Origin: a virus
Direction: 5' to 3' (one strand)
Virus record (IMG/VR): IMGVR_UViG_3300037264_008944
Coordinates: 1 to 21,175 of that record
Length of the DNA stretch: 21,175 bases
Below are positions 1 through 7,648 of this stretch, one piece after another. The notes beneath the pieces were generated by a model that was given only the letters and a program-made list of their open reading frames with translations, made no database searches and had not been told where the DNA came from. A program made the position numbers and the translations under genes. The stretch's first letter is position 1, and every line of letters starts with the position of its first letter.

Positions 1-2
1 CG

Positions 3-140
3 TTCGCGTACGGCTCCATGCCGGTACGGGAACTTCAGATCTTCGCGCCGAAAGCGTTACCACCGATCGGCGGGACGACGGTTACTGACGAGGACCGTGC
101 GACCTGGCACCCCCTCGACTCTCGCCTTTCGAATTCGTGA
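3..140 (+). CDS. C-terminal end of an unrecognised phage protein (5' partial)
   Basis: An open frame enters from the left edge and ends at TGA 138-140, giving about 45 residues (FAYGSMPVRELQIF near its start). Third codon positions are mostly G or C, as in the genes that follow, while the competing frame through the same stretch lacks that bias; this is why I read this frame as coding. No motif is recognisable in the fragment. Because the next gene begins only 23 bases later, it is probably part of the same transcript. It could be the end of a packaging gene, since terminase normally lies upstream of portal, but nothing in these residues proves that. Confidence 0.55.
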   Translation, partial: FAYGSMPVRELQIFAPKALPPIGGTTVTDEDRATWHPLDSRLSNS

Positions 141-163
141 GACGCGCGAGAGAAAGGTTACCG

Positions 164-400
164 ATGTCGAACGACTATCCCGAATACGATGGCCGGACCG
201 TCCCGAACGTCGTTGAAATCTGCTCCCGCTGCTGCTCTGCCCTCCTCGTCCGGCTCGACGAGACCCCCTGGTGCTACCGCTGTGGCTCCCGCCTCTCCGG
301 CATCGTCCTGATCCGGCTCGACGCGGTCCTCGATAAGATGGACGCCATCCTCAATAAAGTAGACGAGATCGCGAAAGATGAGGTGAAAATCGATGCGTAA
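164..400 (+). CDS. Small zinc-ribbon protein with C-terminal coiled coil
   Basis: The predicted protein is 78 residues. It has a CxxC...CxxC arrangement (Cys20, Cys23, Cys37, Cys40, plus an extra Cys24), which is the usual four-cysteine zinc-ribbon spacing. A heptad-like helix follows (about residues 50-72, LDAVLDKMDAILNKVDEI), which suggests oligomerisation. I chose ATG 164 over the upstream GTG at 137 because AGAAAGG at 151-157 sits at proper ribosome-site distance from it. The 3' end overlaps the next gene by 8 bases. The specific role is unknown; phage zinc ribbons of this size bind nucleic acid or proteins. The structure reading is fairly safe, the function is not assigned. Confidence 0.75.
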   Translation: MSNDYPEYDGRTVPNVVEICSRCCSALLVRLDETPWCYRCGSRLSGIVLIRLDAVLDKMDAILNKVDEIAKDEVKIDA

Positions 401-548
401 ACCCGACGATCGCCGTTCTCCTATGCCATCGAACGATCCGCCTGTTTCCGAATCTCCCGTCCCTTCGACGCCTATCGAAGCGGAACTCGAGACGAAGAAA
501 ACGCCACCAACGTTACCAGGATGGTGGCCTCCCTTCTGGGTTTCCTAG
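393..548 (+). CDS. Small proline-rich protein, unknown
   Basis: This is a 51-residue frame from ATG 393 to TAG 546-548. Its start overlaps the end of the preceding gene by 8 bases (ATGCGTAA), and GAGGTGAAAA at 380-389 supplies a ribosome site. The protein is rich in proline and serine, then ends in a tryptophan-rich tail (LPGWWPPFWVS). There is no domain I recognise and no clear membrane segment. The same overlap geometry recurs at several junctions between convincing genes in this window, which is the main argument that it is real. It could be a small linker or membrane-surface peptide. No function can be assigned. Confidence 0.5.
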   Translation: MRKPDDRRSPMPSNDPPVSESPVPSTPIEAELETKKTPPTLPGWWPPFWVS

Positions 549-561
549 AGGATTCTCTGAG

Positions 562-819
562 ATGTCGATTTCATGTCTACACGAAGAATTCGAGAGTCGG
601 ATCGACGTCAAACGCTACGTCGAGCGACCCGGGACCGTCCCGAGGGCGTTTACCGCACATATCGAAATCCTCTGTCGGAACTGTCGTACCCCCTTCGTCT
701 TCGTCGGTGTTCCGGTCGGGGGTCACGGCCCGTTTCCGACGCCAACGGTTTCCTCGACGGGGGAAGTCCTACATCAACCACTCGTGCCGTTTTCTCGCCG
801 GGCGATCCGTTCGGCATAG
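562..819 (+). CDS. Conserved phage small zinc-binding-type protein
   Basis: The protein is 85 residues with Cys5-x-His7 near the N-terminus and Cys38-x-x-Cys41 in the middle, a likely four-ligand zinc site. The layout (SCLHEEFE start, then CRNCRTPFVFVGVPVGG, then a short beta-rich tail) resembles a small conserved family I know from many phages, with the pattern C-x-H-x(n)-F...C-x-x-C-x-x-P-F-x-F-x-G. Those relatives usually have a slightly longer C-terminus. Its biochemical role is not established. The start at ATG 562 is preceded by AGAGGATTCTCTGAG, a weak ribosome site. Two other long frames overlap the same stretch but lack a family pattern. Confidence 0.75.
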   Translation: MSISCLHEEFESRIDVKRYVERPGTVPRAFTAHIEILCRNCRTPFVFVGVPVGGHGPFPTPTVSSTGEVLHQPLVPFSRRAIRSA

Positions 820-856
820 TCCGAGGACGTTACTATGACTAGAAAGGCGGAGCGCG

Positions 857-1816
857 ATGTTTTCGATAGCAGGCGGTGCGATTCGGAAGGGCGAGCGAAT
901 TCTCGTCACGGGCGGGACGGGGAGCCTCGGCGTCGCGCTCCTGAGCGTCTTCCCGCGTGACGATGTCTCTATTCGTGTTCTGAGTCGAGACGAGAAAAAG
1001 CAGTACGATCTCCGTCAGCGATTTCCGGACGTCGAATTCCTCCTCGGTGACGTCCGTGACGAACGTGCCATCGATCGCGCGATGGCCGATGTCGATGTCG
1101 TGATTCACGCCGCGAGTCTAAAGTACGTTGACGTCAGCGAGAAACAGCCGACGGAGTACGTCCTCACGAACGTACTCGGGACGATCAACGTTCTTACCGC
1201 CGCGCGACGGTACGGTGTTCGCCGTTGTGTCGGGATTTCGTCCGATAAGGCACCCGCGCCGGTGAATACCTACGGGATGACGAAGGCGCTCCTCGAAAAG
1301 CTCTTCTTCGAGGCCGCGGCGATTCCCGGACCGACGTTTACGATCGCGCGCTACGGCAACGTCGTCGGGACCCGAGGGTCGGTCGTGCCGTTCTGGGCTC
1401 GCTGTCGTGCCGACGGCCGTCCGTTCCCGATCACGGACCCGGAGATGACGCGCTTCTTCTTTCCGATCGAAGACGCGCTTCGACTCATCGACACCGCGCT
1501 CCTCGTCGCGCCCGGCACGCTCGTCGCCACGGCGATGCCTTCCTGTTCCCTGATGACTCTCGCCGAAGCGATGTCTCCCCCTTCTACTCTCGCCCCCTGG
1601 GTCGAAATCGTCGGACGCCGGCCCGGAGAGAAGTCTCACGAGACGCTCCTCACGGCGGAAGAGATGCTCGATACCGACTTCCGTGACGGTGTCTTCTACT
1701 ACATCCCGGGGAAGCGCGTCCGGTCGTCAGGGCCGATCGCGTATACCTCGGATCGGGCGAGACGGCTCACGGTCGAAGAGCTTCGCCCGCTCGTTTCCGA
1801 TTGGGTGACGGTATGA
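857..1816 (+). CDS. PseB/CapD-like UDP-sugar 4,6-dehydratase (extended SDR)
   Basis: A 319-residue Rossmann-fold enzyme of the extended short-chain dehydrogenase family. Visible features are the glycine-rich NAD(P) motif GGTGSLG (residues 19-25), GDVRD (64-68), the HAASLK segment (84-89), the SSDK catalytic segment (128-131), Tyr139 and Lys143 of the YxxxK pair, and RYGNVVGTRGSVVPFW (165-180). The last is very characteristic of the UDP-N-acetylglucosamine inverting 4,6-dehydratase group (PseB, CapD, FlaA1). Such enzymes make a 4-keto-6-deoxy amino sugar, the first step towards pseudaminic acid or related sugars. No partner aminotransferase is in the window. A strong GAAAGGCGGAGCG lies just upstream, and the stop overlaps the next gene's ATG. 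The family is confident; exact product stereochemistry is not. Confidence 0.88.
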   Translation: MFSIAGGAIRKGERILVTGGTGSLGVALLSVFPRDDVSIRVLSRDEKKQYDLRQRFPDVEFLLGDVRDERAIDRAMADVDVVIHAASLKYVDVSEKQPTEYVLTNVLGTINVLTAARRYGVRRCVGISSDKAPAPVNTYGMTKALLEKLFFEAAAIPGPTFTIARYGNVVGTRGSVVPFWARCRADGRPFPITDPEMTRFFFPIEDALRLIDTALLVAPGTLVATAMPSCSLMTLAEAMSPPSTLAPWVEIVGRRPGEKSHETLLTAEEMLDTDFRDGVFYYIPGKRVRSSGPIAYTSDRARRLTVEELRPLVSDWVTV

Positions 1817-2859
1817 GTTCGACGAGCATCTCAGTCCTCGCCTATAATCGCCCCGACACGCTCTCGACGACGCTGACGATTCTCGCCCGCGTCCTCGAGC
1901 CTCCCTATACGCTCACGGTCATCGATAACGGGTCCGAAGATCCTCGCGTCGCGGCGGTCTTCCAGGAAGTCAGGAGTCGAGTTCCCGACCCGAACCGATG
2001 GTTCTACGTTCGCCACGACGAGAATACGGGCCTCTCGATCGGCACGAATCGCGGGCTCTCGCTCGGCTCCGGTGACGTCCTGATTCATCTCGACGACGAC
2101 GCGCTCCTCTCGTCCCCGGGCTGGAATCGCCGTCTCGCCGACTTCTTCGATCGCTACCCCGAGATCGGGCTCGCGATTCCCGTCGAAACGCCTCCCGTCG
2201 AGTCGATTCCTCACGAGAACGGCGCGTACTTCGAGGTCCGGTGGGGGCTCGGCTACGCCTGGGGGATTCGCCGGACGCTCTACGAAGAGATCGGGGGGTA
2301 CGATCCTCAACTCATGCATCAGAACGAGTGTGACCTCGCCCTCCGCGTCCGTCTCGCCGGCTATCGGGTCGCCGCCGTGACGGGGGTGGCGGTGCCGATT
2401 CACAACGATCCGGGAGGAGTGCGATCGGCGCGGTCGTTGGCAAGGGAGCACTTAGGGGTCGTACAGTTCAGAGATAAGTACGCGAGCTACTTTCGCGGTC
2501 CGGCGTGGAACTACGCGACTCACCCTCTCTATTTGATGGAGGCGTGGCCGCCAGATCAGGATTTCCTCCGTCGATTCGCGAAGTATCACGGCATCGACGT
2601 CAACCCTCCGCCACTCGATCCGAGCGGTCGCGTCGCCGTGAACGATCGCGGCGAGGTGACGTGGCCTCCCGGTCTGACCGTCGAGATCGCCGGTCGAACC
2701 TACCTCACGCGCCGGTGGGTCGAGAACCTTCACACGTACTGGGCCGACGAGGAGCCGGCGTACGTGCTTGATCGTCAACTCGCGATCGATCGCTGGTTCG
2801 CGCTCACCGGCGAGCGATACGAGGGCTATCGGTGGCCGTCCGGACGCCTTCGACCGTGA
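1813..2859 (+). CDS. Glycosyltransferase family 2 (GT-A fold)
   Basis: The protein is 348 residues from ATG 1813, which overlaps the dehydratase stop as ATGA. The N-terminal GT-A domain shows an IDNGSED nucleotide-binding segment (37-43), the metal-binding HLDDDA motif (92-97; Asp94-Asp96), GGYDPQL (161-167) and an acidic catalytic-type segment (Glu172, Asp174) followed by His197. GT2 enzymes of this type are inverting and transfer a sugar from a nucleotide donor. After about residue 215 an extra domain of some 130 residues, rich in Trp and Tyr, has no family I recognise and may bind the acceptor. There are no membrane helices, so it is a soluble enzyme. Adjacency suggests it may use the dehydratase product, which is inference. 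Confidence 0.88.
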   Translation: MSSTSISVLAYNRPDTLSTTLTILARVLEPPYTLTVIDNGSEDPRVAAVFQEVRSRVPDPNRWFYVRHDENTGLSIGTNRGLSLGSGDVLIHLDDDALLSSPGWNRRLADFFDRYPEIGLAIPVETPPVESIPHENGAYFEVRWGLGYAWGIRRTLYEEIGGYDPQLMHQNECDLALRVRLAGYRVAAVTGVAVPIHNDPGGVRSARSLAREHLGVVQFRDKYASYFRGPAWNYATHPLYLMEAWPPDQDFLRRFAKYHGIDVNPPPLDPSGRVAVNDRGEVTWPPGLTVEIAGRTYLTRRWVENLHTYWADEEPAYVLDRQLAIDRWFALTGERYEGYRWPSGRLRP

Positions 2860-3032
2860 CGAACGACGCCATCTTTCGTCTCGTTACTTCTTTCGTTCCC
2901 GGAACGACGATCGTTTCGTATCGAGGACATCGGTACTACGTGCGATCGATCGATAGCGCGAGTCTTCATATCCAACTCGGGACTGGGTTCTGGATTCCCT
3001 TCTGCTCTAACTCGCTCGAGGAGGTTCTATGA
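2856..3032 (+). CDS. Small unknown protein between glycosyltransferase and methyltransferase
   Basis: The predicted product is 58 residues, starting at GTG 2856 in a GTGA overlap with the previous stop, and ending in an ATGA overlap with the next gene. An upstream GTG (2832) is possible but would overlap more deeply. The residues look like a small beta barrel (TTIVSYRGHRYYVRSIDSAS, then HIQLGTGFWIPF), compatible with an SH3- or KOW-like fold, but no family is recognised. No ribosome site is visible, so translation probably depends on coupling. Perfect end-to-end overlaps with genes on both sides are the best evidence that it is translated. Confidence 0.55.
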   Translation: MTNDAIFRLVTSFVPGTTIVSYRGHRYYVRSIDSASLHIQLGTGFWIPFCSNSLEEVL

Positions 3033-3736
3033 ATCTTCGACCCCCAGAGACCGAGATCCGACGGAACGTCCTTCGTGGTCCGGCCGCGTACTCCGAGGAT
3101 TATTTTCTTCGTGGCGAGGATCTCGGGCTTTCGTGCTATACGAATTATCGCTGGATGCCGGGGACGACGTATCGAATGGCGACGGCGATTCTCGATCATC
3201 TCGACACCAAAGGGAATGAAACGTTCTTGGACTTTGGCTGCGCGCGTGGTTATCTCGTTCGCGCACTTCACGAACAAGGGTTTGAGGCGTTTGGCGTCGA
3301 TCTTTCCGTCTGGGCTGTCGAGAATGCCGATAAAACTGTTCGATCGAGGATTTCTCCCGTCTCGCTCGTTCGTGGTCTCCCCGTCGATCTTCCGGCGGTC
3401 GATTGGATCATCGCAAAAGACGTTCTCGAACACATCGAACCCGACGACCTCGTTCGGCTCCTTCGTCTTCTCTGGAGTCGCGTGAAACTCGGCCTCTTCG
3501 TTGTCGTGCCGGTCTCCGGAGAAATCGATGGTCCCTATCTTTCCCCCCGTGACGAATACGATGTGACCCACCTCGTTCGATGGCCCGCCTGGGCCTGGCT
3601 CCGAGCGTTTCTCGAACTCGAGGGTGCGTACGTTCGATATCAGTCGCGACTTAAAGGGATCAAAGATCACATCGCGGCGAGTTCTCCAGGAAGCGTCGGG
3701 ATCTTTACCGTCACGCGCCGAGAACGTAATGTCTAG
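3029..3736 (+). CDS. SAM-dependent methyltransferase, class I
   Basis: The protein is 235 residues with a Rossmann-like methyltransferase core. Motif I is LDFGCARG (67-74), which binds S-adenosylmethionine; GVDLS (89-93) has the acidic residue that normally contacts the ribose; KDVLEHI (130-136) is the post-II signature of the Methyltransf_11/23 group. These enzymes commonly methylate sugars or small molecules. A GAGGAGG ribosome site lies inside the preceding small gene. It sits between two glycosyltransferases, so O-methylation of a glycan is the likely role. The last 8 bases overlap the next gene. Substrate is inferred from context only. Confidence 0.85.
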   Translation: MNLRPPETEIRRNVLRGPAAYSEDYFLRGEDLGLSCYTNYRWMPGTTYRMATAILDHLDTKGNETFLDFGCARGYLVRALHEQGFEAFGVDLSVWAVENADKTVRSRISPVSLVRGLPVDLPAVDWIIAKDVLEHIEPDDLVRLLRLLWSRVKLGLFVVVPVSGEIDGPYLSPRDEYDVTHLVRWPAWAWLRAFLELEGAYVRYQSRLKGIKDHIAASSPGSVGIFTVTRRERNV

Positions 3737-4475
3737 GTTCGCCGTTCTGATCCCAGCGAACAACGCCGCGCCTTATATCGTTCGATCATTGACGTCCGTG
3801 CTCGATCAGATCCTCGAGCCGCCGGATACGCTTCGGATCCTCGTCCTCAATGATGGCTCCGTCGACGCGACCGATGGGATGATCGTCGCGACCGATATGC
3901 TCATGAGTTCGTCGTCCGCGTGGCCGTTACTTCATCTACATCGATATCGTCGCGGCGGTGCCGTCGCGCGGTTTTATGAGATGATACATCTCCTCGATTA
4001 CGATGAGATCGCCGTGTTCGTCGACGCCGACGACTGGCTCGCTCATCCCCGCGTCGTCGAATTCCTCGCCGGAGTCTATCGTGACAACGACGTCTGGGCG
4101 ACATACGGGAGTTACGCCTACTGTTCCGGTGATGGTCGCGGAATCAGTCAGAAAATCGAGCCAGAAAATCATACGCGACGAGCCGGATGGCGGGCGTCGC
4201 ATCTCAAGACGGCACGGGCATGGCTTTTACAGAAAATCTTCGTCTATGATCTTCAATGGCCCGATGGGACCTTCTTCGATGCTTCCGGGGATCTCGCCCT
4301 TTTTTACCCCGTGATCGAAATGGCCGGAGCGAAACACGCTCGATACATCGATGAAATCCTGTACATCTACAATCCGAGGAATACACGATCGGAAACGCAT
4401 ACGAAACAGGCGGAACAGCGTCGCGTGAAGGAATACGTCGAATCTCGCGCCCCGTATCTTACACTCGATGTCTAA
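3729..4475 (+). CDS. Glycosyltransferase family 2
   Basis: I start this gene at ATG 3729, which overlaps the previous stop by 8 bases (ATGTCTAG), because the GT domain begins at once (SRFAVLIPANNAAPYIVRSL); earlier in-frame codons would add a non-homologous leader. The product is 248 residues. NDGSVDAT (41-48) is the typical GT2 nucleotide-binding loop and VDADDW (98-103) carries the DxD metal motif. The remaining half ends with a short basic helix. It lacks transmembrane helices. It differs in sequence from the other four GTs of the window, so they probably add different residues rather than being recent duplicates. Confidence 0.86.
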   Translation: MSRFAVLIPANNAAPYIVRSLTSVLDQILEPPDTLRILVLNDGSVDATDGMIVATDMLMSSSSAWPLLHLHRYRRGGAVARFYEMIHLLDYDEIAVFVDADDWLAHPRVVEFLAGVYRDNDVWATYGSYAYCSGDGRGISQKIEPENHTRRAGWRASHLKTARAWLLQKIFVYDLQWPDGTFFDASGDLALFYPVIEMAGAKHARYIDEILYIYNPRNTRSETHTKQAEQRRVKEYVESRAPYLTLDV

Positions 4476-5184
4476 ACCAGAAAGTTTTTCGCCAAACGAT
4501 CATCTCCGTCATTTTATGTATGAGGATATTTATACGGCGCTCTCGAATGTCGCGATTCTGAGCCAAGGTACCGATCTCGAAGTCCTCGATTTCGGCTCTC
4601 GTTGGTATGGCGATGGCCGTGGCGGCTGGCAGACCTCGATGCGAACGCTTATCGAGGCTGTCGTTGCGCCACGAAACGTCAAACACACACTCGCGACATA
4701 CCCCGAATACGATATCGAATCGCTTGTAGACGTCTCCGACGGCGCGTTCGATTTCGTCGTCGCGGATCAAGTACTCGAACACGTCGAACGCCCCTGGCTC
4801 GCCGCCCGCGAGATCGCTCGCGTCACGGTCCCCGGCGGTATCGCGATGGTCGCGACACCCGGACTCTATCCGATTCATCCGAGCCCGCTCGATTGTTGGC
4901 GAATTATGCCAGATGGCTATCGTGTTTTGTTCCCGAGAACCCAATGGCATTGGCTCGTTCAGAATATGTGGGGCGATCTCGCTCGGATGACGACCGAGTA
5001 CGTCGTACATAAGGGGTTTTCCGAGGGCGCTCCCAGTGTCAACGTAGCAAAAGCGAAACAGGAGAGTTTGATAAAGCAATGTTTTTGTGGTTGTGGTGAC
5101 GTCCCAAGTATCGCTAGCAAATATGAGCCCGGAACCGACGGTCGCTACCCACTTGTGATCTGGTGGCTCGGGATTCGGCGCTAA
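4468..5184 (+). CDS. SAM-dependent methyltransferase, Methyltransf_11 type
   Basis: The product is 238 residues from ATG 4468, overlapping the previous stop by 8 bases (ATGTCTAA). VLDFGSRW (39-46) is a variant motif I in which the glycine-rich turn is shortened. DQVLEHV (100-106) and a PGG turn (122-124) followed by a beta strand match the family. The segment HPSPLDCWRIMPDGYRVLF (137-155) is typical of enzymes found in surface-polysaccharide gene clusters. The C-terminus has a cysteine-rich CFCGCG stretch that could bind metal. The likely job is methylating a sugar in the glycan built by the neighbouring GTs. Target is inferred. Confidence 0.82.
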   Translation: MSKPESFSPNDHLRHFMYEDIYTALSNVAILSQGTDLEVLDFGSRWYGDGRGGWQTSMRTLIEAVVAPRNVKHTLATYPEYDIESLVDVSDGAFDFVVADQVLEHVERPWLAAREIARVTVPGGIAMVATPGLYPIHPSPLDCWRIMPDGYRVLFPRTQWHWLVQNMWGDLARMTTEYVVHKGFSEGAPSVNVAKAKQESLIKQCFCGCGDVPSIASKYEPGTDGRYPLVIWWLGIRR

Positions 5185-5197
5185 GGGGAGGGAGAAA

Positions 5198-5479
5198 GTG
5201 TTCAAGGCGAAGAAGATCATCAATAGCGATCCTCGCGACCGTTTGAAGATGTCGAAGTTCGACGATTTGAAACTTGACGTCGACGATATCGAGAAACGAC
5301 TTCAGACGGCGGAGATCAGTCTCGCGTGGCTTGCGCCTCAATTAGTCAAGTCACTAGAGCAGCTAAACTTCTACAAGACTCGTATCGATGAACTCCTTCG
5401 ACGATCCTTGGATTCTTCGGTGTCACCAAAAGAAGAACTCGATCGTCAAGGAAAGCTGAAGCGAGAACGAAAGGTCTGA
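5198..5479 (+). CDS. Small coiled-coil protein, unknown
   Basis: The predicted protein is 93 residues from GTG 5198, which has the strong ribosome site AGGGGAGGG immediately before it; the internal ATG 5249 has none. It is highly charged with a long helix carrying heptad-like hydrophobics (DDLKLDVDDIEKRLQTAEIS, then WLAPQLVKSLEQLNFYKTRI). No enzyme motif is present. It lies just ahead of a ribbon-helix-helix-like gene in the middle of the glycan cassette, so the two may form a regulatory or structural pair. Function unknown. Confidence 0.6.
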   Translation: MFKAKKIINSDPRDRLKMSKFDDLKLDVDDIEKRLQTAEISLAWLAPQLVKSLEQLNFYKTRIDELLRRSLDSSVSPKEELDRQGKLKRERKV

Positions 5480-5482
5480 GAA

Positions 5483-5701
5483 ATGGATGAAAAAGATGAA
5501 AAAGTCGTTTCTTTGAATATGGCGTCGAAACTTCGTGGGTACCTTCTCGTTAAGATCTCAGAGAAATTTCGAGTCGAACTCGATGAAGAGGCGCTTCGAC
5601 GTGGGATTTCGACCTCTCGTTTTGCGTATGAGATCATCGAGGAGTTTCTCGCTTCTCGCCGGGGGGATATTCGTGACGGGGTATTTCCAGCTAAGAGGTG
5701 A
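5483..5701 (+). CDS. Ribbon-helix-helix-like small protein
   Basis: The protein is 72 residues. Residues 21-57 fit the ribbon-helix-helix pattern: a short strand (LLVKIS), a first helix (EKFRVELDEEALRRG), the turn GISTSR and a second helix (FAYEIIEEFLAS). RHH proteins bind DNA as dimers through the strand and often act as repressors or as antitoxins. No toxin-like partner is evident beside it. It begins 3 bases after the previous stop with only a weak ribosome site. The reading as RHH rests on pattern alone; a plain helical protein cannot be excluded. If real, it could autoregulate the cassette. Confidence 0.6.
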   Translation: MDEKDEKVVSLNMASKLRGYLLVKISEKFRVELDEEALRRGISTSRFAYEIIEEFLASRRGDIRDGVFPAKR

Positions 5702-5706
5702 ATCCG

Positions 5707-6609
5707 ATGCGTAATCGAACCGTAATGATGGCGAGAATCAAGAACGAAGGCCGCTGGATCGCTCGCTGTCTTGATCGGACCTGGCCGGTTGCGTCGACGA
5801 TTGTTCTTTTTGACGATGGTTCGACGGATAATACTTTGAATTGTGCCATAAATACGTTTATTGATGTCAAAAGGGTTGAAAGTTCCCCAGGTATCGAGAT
5901 CTATACGGGAACGGTACTTTTTGACAAAGATGTTCCTTTTTTGGAGAGACAGACGCTTCTCGGGTCGTTACACATCCTTCGTTCTCCGTTTGCTGGTGCT
6001 GTACGTCCAAAAGAACGAGTTTCGGAAATTCGAGACAAGAATCTTCTCTGGTCGTATGTCAAAGCGTGCGTCGATGCCGATATTATTCTCTGTCTCGATG
6101 GTGATGAGATGCTTTCGAAGGCGGCGATTCGTGCATTTCCTACGCTTTGCCGAGAAATGGTCCTAGAGAATTCCGGCGACGTCCTTCTCTTCCCTTTTAT
6201 CTATCTTTGGGATCGTGAAGATCGTCAGCGCGTCGATGGAATTTATGGTTGGCATGAAGACGGTCGTCGCCGTCTTCTCTTTCCGAGGCTTTTTACGATC
6301 GTTAGGCAGGATGAGCAACTCCTCTTTGATCAGCGGTTCGAGTGGTTTGGATCTCGAGGGGGGTTTCACTGCGGGTCGATTCCGAATTCTGATTTTCGCC
6401 CTCGAGCACTCGAACCGAAACGTGTCGTCTGCGATCTCCCGATCGTCCACTTTGGTTATTTCGATGCCAAAATGCGGCAGGAAAAATGGGAGTTCTACAA
6501 TCGGATCGATCCAAACAACGAATTCGAGGGGCGGTATATGCATATTATCGGTGAACCGAATCAGCACGCGCCAGGCCCCGTCGCGTTCGAGCCTTGGGAA
6601 GACGTATGA
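5707..6609 (+). CDS. Glycosyltransferase family 2
   Basis: The protein is 300 residues. I prefer ATG 5707 to GTG 5698 because AAGAGGTG (5693-5700) lies at the right distance from the ATG. The opening ARIKNEGRWIARCLDR and FDDGSTDNT (35-43) match the GT2 branch seen in LPS-core-type transferases (WaaE-like), with DGDE (131-134) as the metal motif. A long insert separates the donor loop from DGDE, and the C-terminal part is rich in aromatic and basic residues (VDGIYGWHEDGRRRLLFPR). Base composition here is visibly more AT-rich than in the first GT. It is predicted to be soluble. Confidence 0.85.
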   Translation: MRNRTVMMARIKNEGRWIARCLDRTWPVASTIVLFDDGSTDNTLNCAINTFIDVKRVESSPGIEIYTGTVLFDKDVPFLERQTLLGSLHILRSPFAGAVRPKERVSEIRDKNLLWSYVKACVDADIILCLDGDEMLSKAAIRAFPTLCREMVLENSGDVLLFPFIYLWDREDRQRVDGIYGWHEDGRRRLLFPRLFTIVRQDEQLLFDQRFEWFGSRGGFHCGSIPNSDFRPRALEPKRVVCDLPIVHFGYFDAKMRQEKWEFYNRIDPNNEFEGRYMHIIGEPNQHAPGPVAFEPWEDV

Positions 6610-6893
6610 ACCTCTGTGAACACTCGTGGCGCTGGTTTCGATGTCCATTTTGTTTCACGAACTTCTCCGAACCATGGCATCTCGAGATGATCGAGGCGTT
6701 TATTTCGTCAAAAGGGAAGAGTTTGATTATGGCAGGAGTCGCGCAGCTACAATTCATGCCCATAGTTGCTCTTACCGTAGATTCTGCCGTTAAACGTCAT
6801 CTACGATCTATCGATCGCGGAATTCGAGTTCAAGAAGAACGGCCACCGTCGATACGAATCAAAGAGATCGAAAAAAGCAGTTTTCCGCTGTGA
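6606..6893 (+). CDS. Small zinc-ribbon-like protein
   Basis: The protein is 95 residues from ATG 6606, in an ATGA overlap with the preceding GT; the earlier in-frame codon at 6594 adds nothing recognisable. The N-terminus MNLCEHSWRWFRCPFC gives Cys4, His6, Cys13 and Cys16, a plausible zinc site. The C-x-H plus C-x-x-C order is the same as in the small protein at 562-819, but spacing is much shorter. The remainder has an alpha/beta look with a basic tail. It is followed by a GTGA overlap with the next GT. Perhaps an accessory protein of the cassette; no function is established. Confidence 0.6.
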   Translation: MNLCEHSWRWFRCPFCFTNFSEPWHLEMIEAFISSKGKSLIMAGVAQLQFMPIVALTVDSAVKRHLRSIDRGIRVQEERPPSIRIKEIEKSSFPL

Positions 6894-7648
6894 TAAATGT
6901 CATTATTCTCTCAAAAACCGATGAATACCTCCTCCGGTGTCTCGAATCACTCGTTTCGACGCAATCTCCCTTTTTTCCGGGTGCGAGAATTGTCATTGGC
7001 GATAACGGACTCTCTCGACGAGGGAGTTCTCGGTACATCGACGTCTATCAGGCATGCCGGATTCGGAATATCGAAATCCTTTCGGTTCCGATTCCTTCGC
7101 CATTCGTGTTTGCCCGTGCCGTGAATCTCTGCGTTGAAACGACTGAGAGAAAAACAGATCTATTTTTGCTAAATGACGATACAACCTTCGAGTCGGAAAA
7201 TCCGCTATCGACGTTGACGGCGCTCGTTGAACAGGAACGCGAAGCTAAGATCATCGGAATGCTCAGCCCTCAGATCACCGGAGGCTGTGGGAATACAGAT
7301 CAGACGCTTCCTGTAGAACTCGGGAAAATCCGTCTCTCGGATCTCACGCTTTGTTTTATCGCAGTCGTGATTTTCCGAGACGTCTGGGATACCGTCGGCC
7401 CTCTCGACGAACGGTTTACGGGGTACGGTTTCGAGGACGCCGACTATAGCAGACGTGTTCGTGCTGCTGGATATGAACTCGGTGTCACGAGTGCCGTCGT
7501 TATTCGACATCATGGCTATAGCGATGAGCTTCCGATGCACGGAACGTTTGCGCGTGAGTATTCCCCGGAATTGATGTCGGCGAAGTTCGAAGAAGGGAAA
7601 CGAATCTTCGAGGCGAAGTGGGGCGACCTTCGCGGAGCCCCTGCATGA
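6890..7648 (+). CDS. Glycosyltransferase family 2, rhamnosyltransferase-like
   Basis: The protein is 252 residues from GTG 6890 (GTGA overlap with the previous stop). LNDDT (94-98) is the metal-binding motif, and GPLDERFTGYGFEDADYSR (170-188) is the classic GT2 acceptor/catalytic segment, including the ED pair at 182-183; His207 closes the active-site pattern. This signature is common in rhamnosyl- and N-acetylglucosaminyl-transferases of surface polysaccharide clusters. The usual N-terminal donor loop is shortened (GDNGLS). No membrane segment is present. The stop overlaps the next methyltransferase as ATGA, so the two are likely made together. Confidence 0.86.
   Translation: MINVIILSKTDEYLLRCLESLVSTQSPFFPGARIVIGDNGLSRRGSSRYIDVYQACRIRNIEILSVPIPSPFVFARAVNLCVETTERKTDLFLLNDDTTFESENPLSTLTALVEQEREAKIIGMLSPQITGGCGNTDQTLPVELGKIRLSDLTLCFIAVVIFRDVWDTVGPLDERFTGYGFEDADYSRRVRAAGYELGVTSAVVIRHHGYSDELPMHGTFAREYSPELMSAKFEEGKRIFEAKWGDLRGAPA

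Noticed and set aside
521-842. Two further plus-strand frames overlapping the small zinc-type gene
   Set aside because: They lack a family pattern, while the 562-819 frame has conserved Cys/His ligands and a family-like layout.
5198-5701. Toxin-antitoxin pair
   Set aside because: The RHH-like protein could be an antitoxin, but the 93-residue partner is a plain charged coiled coil with no toxin motif.
6871-6877. AAAAAAG as a possible -1 frameshift site before the glycosyltransferase start
   Set aside because: The heptamer is not in the register needed for -1 slippage in the upstream frame, and the downstream gene has its own GTGA restart.
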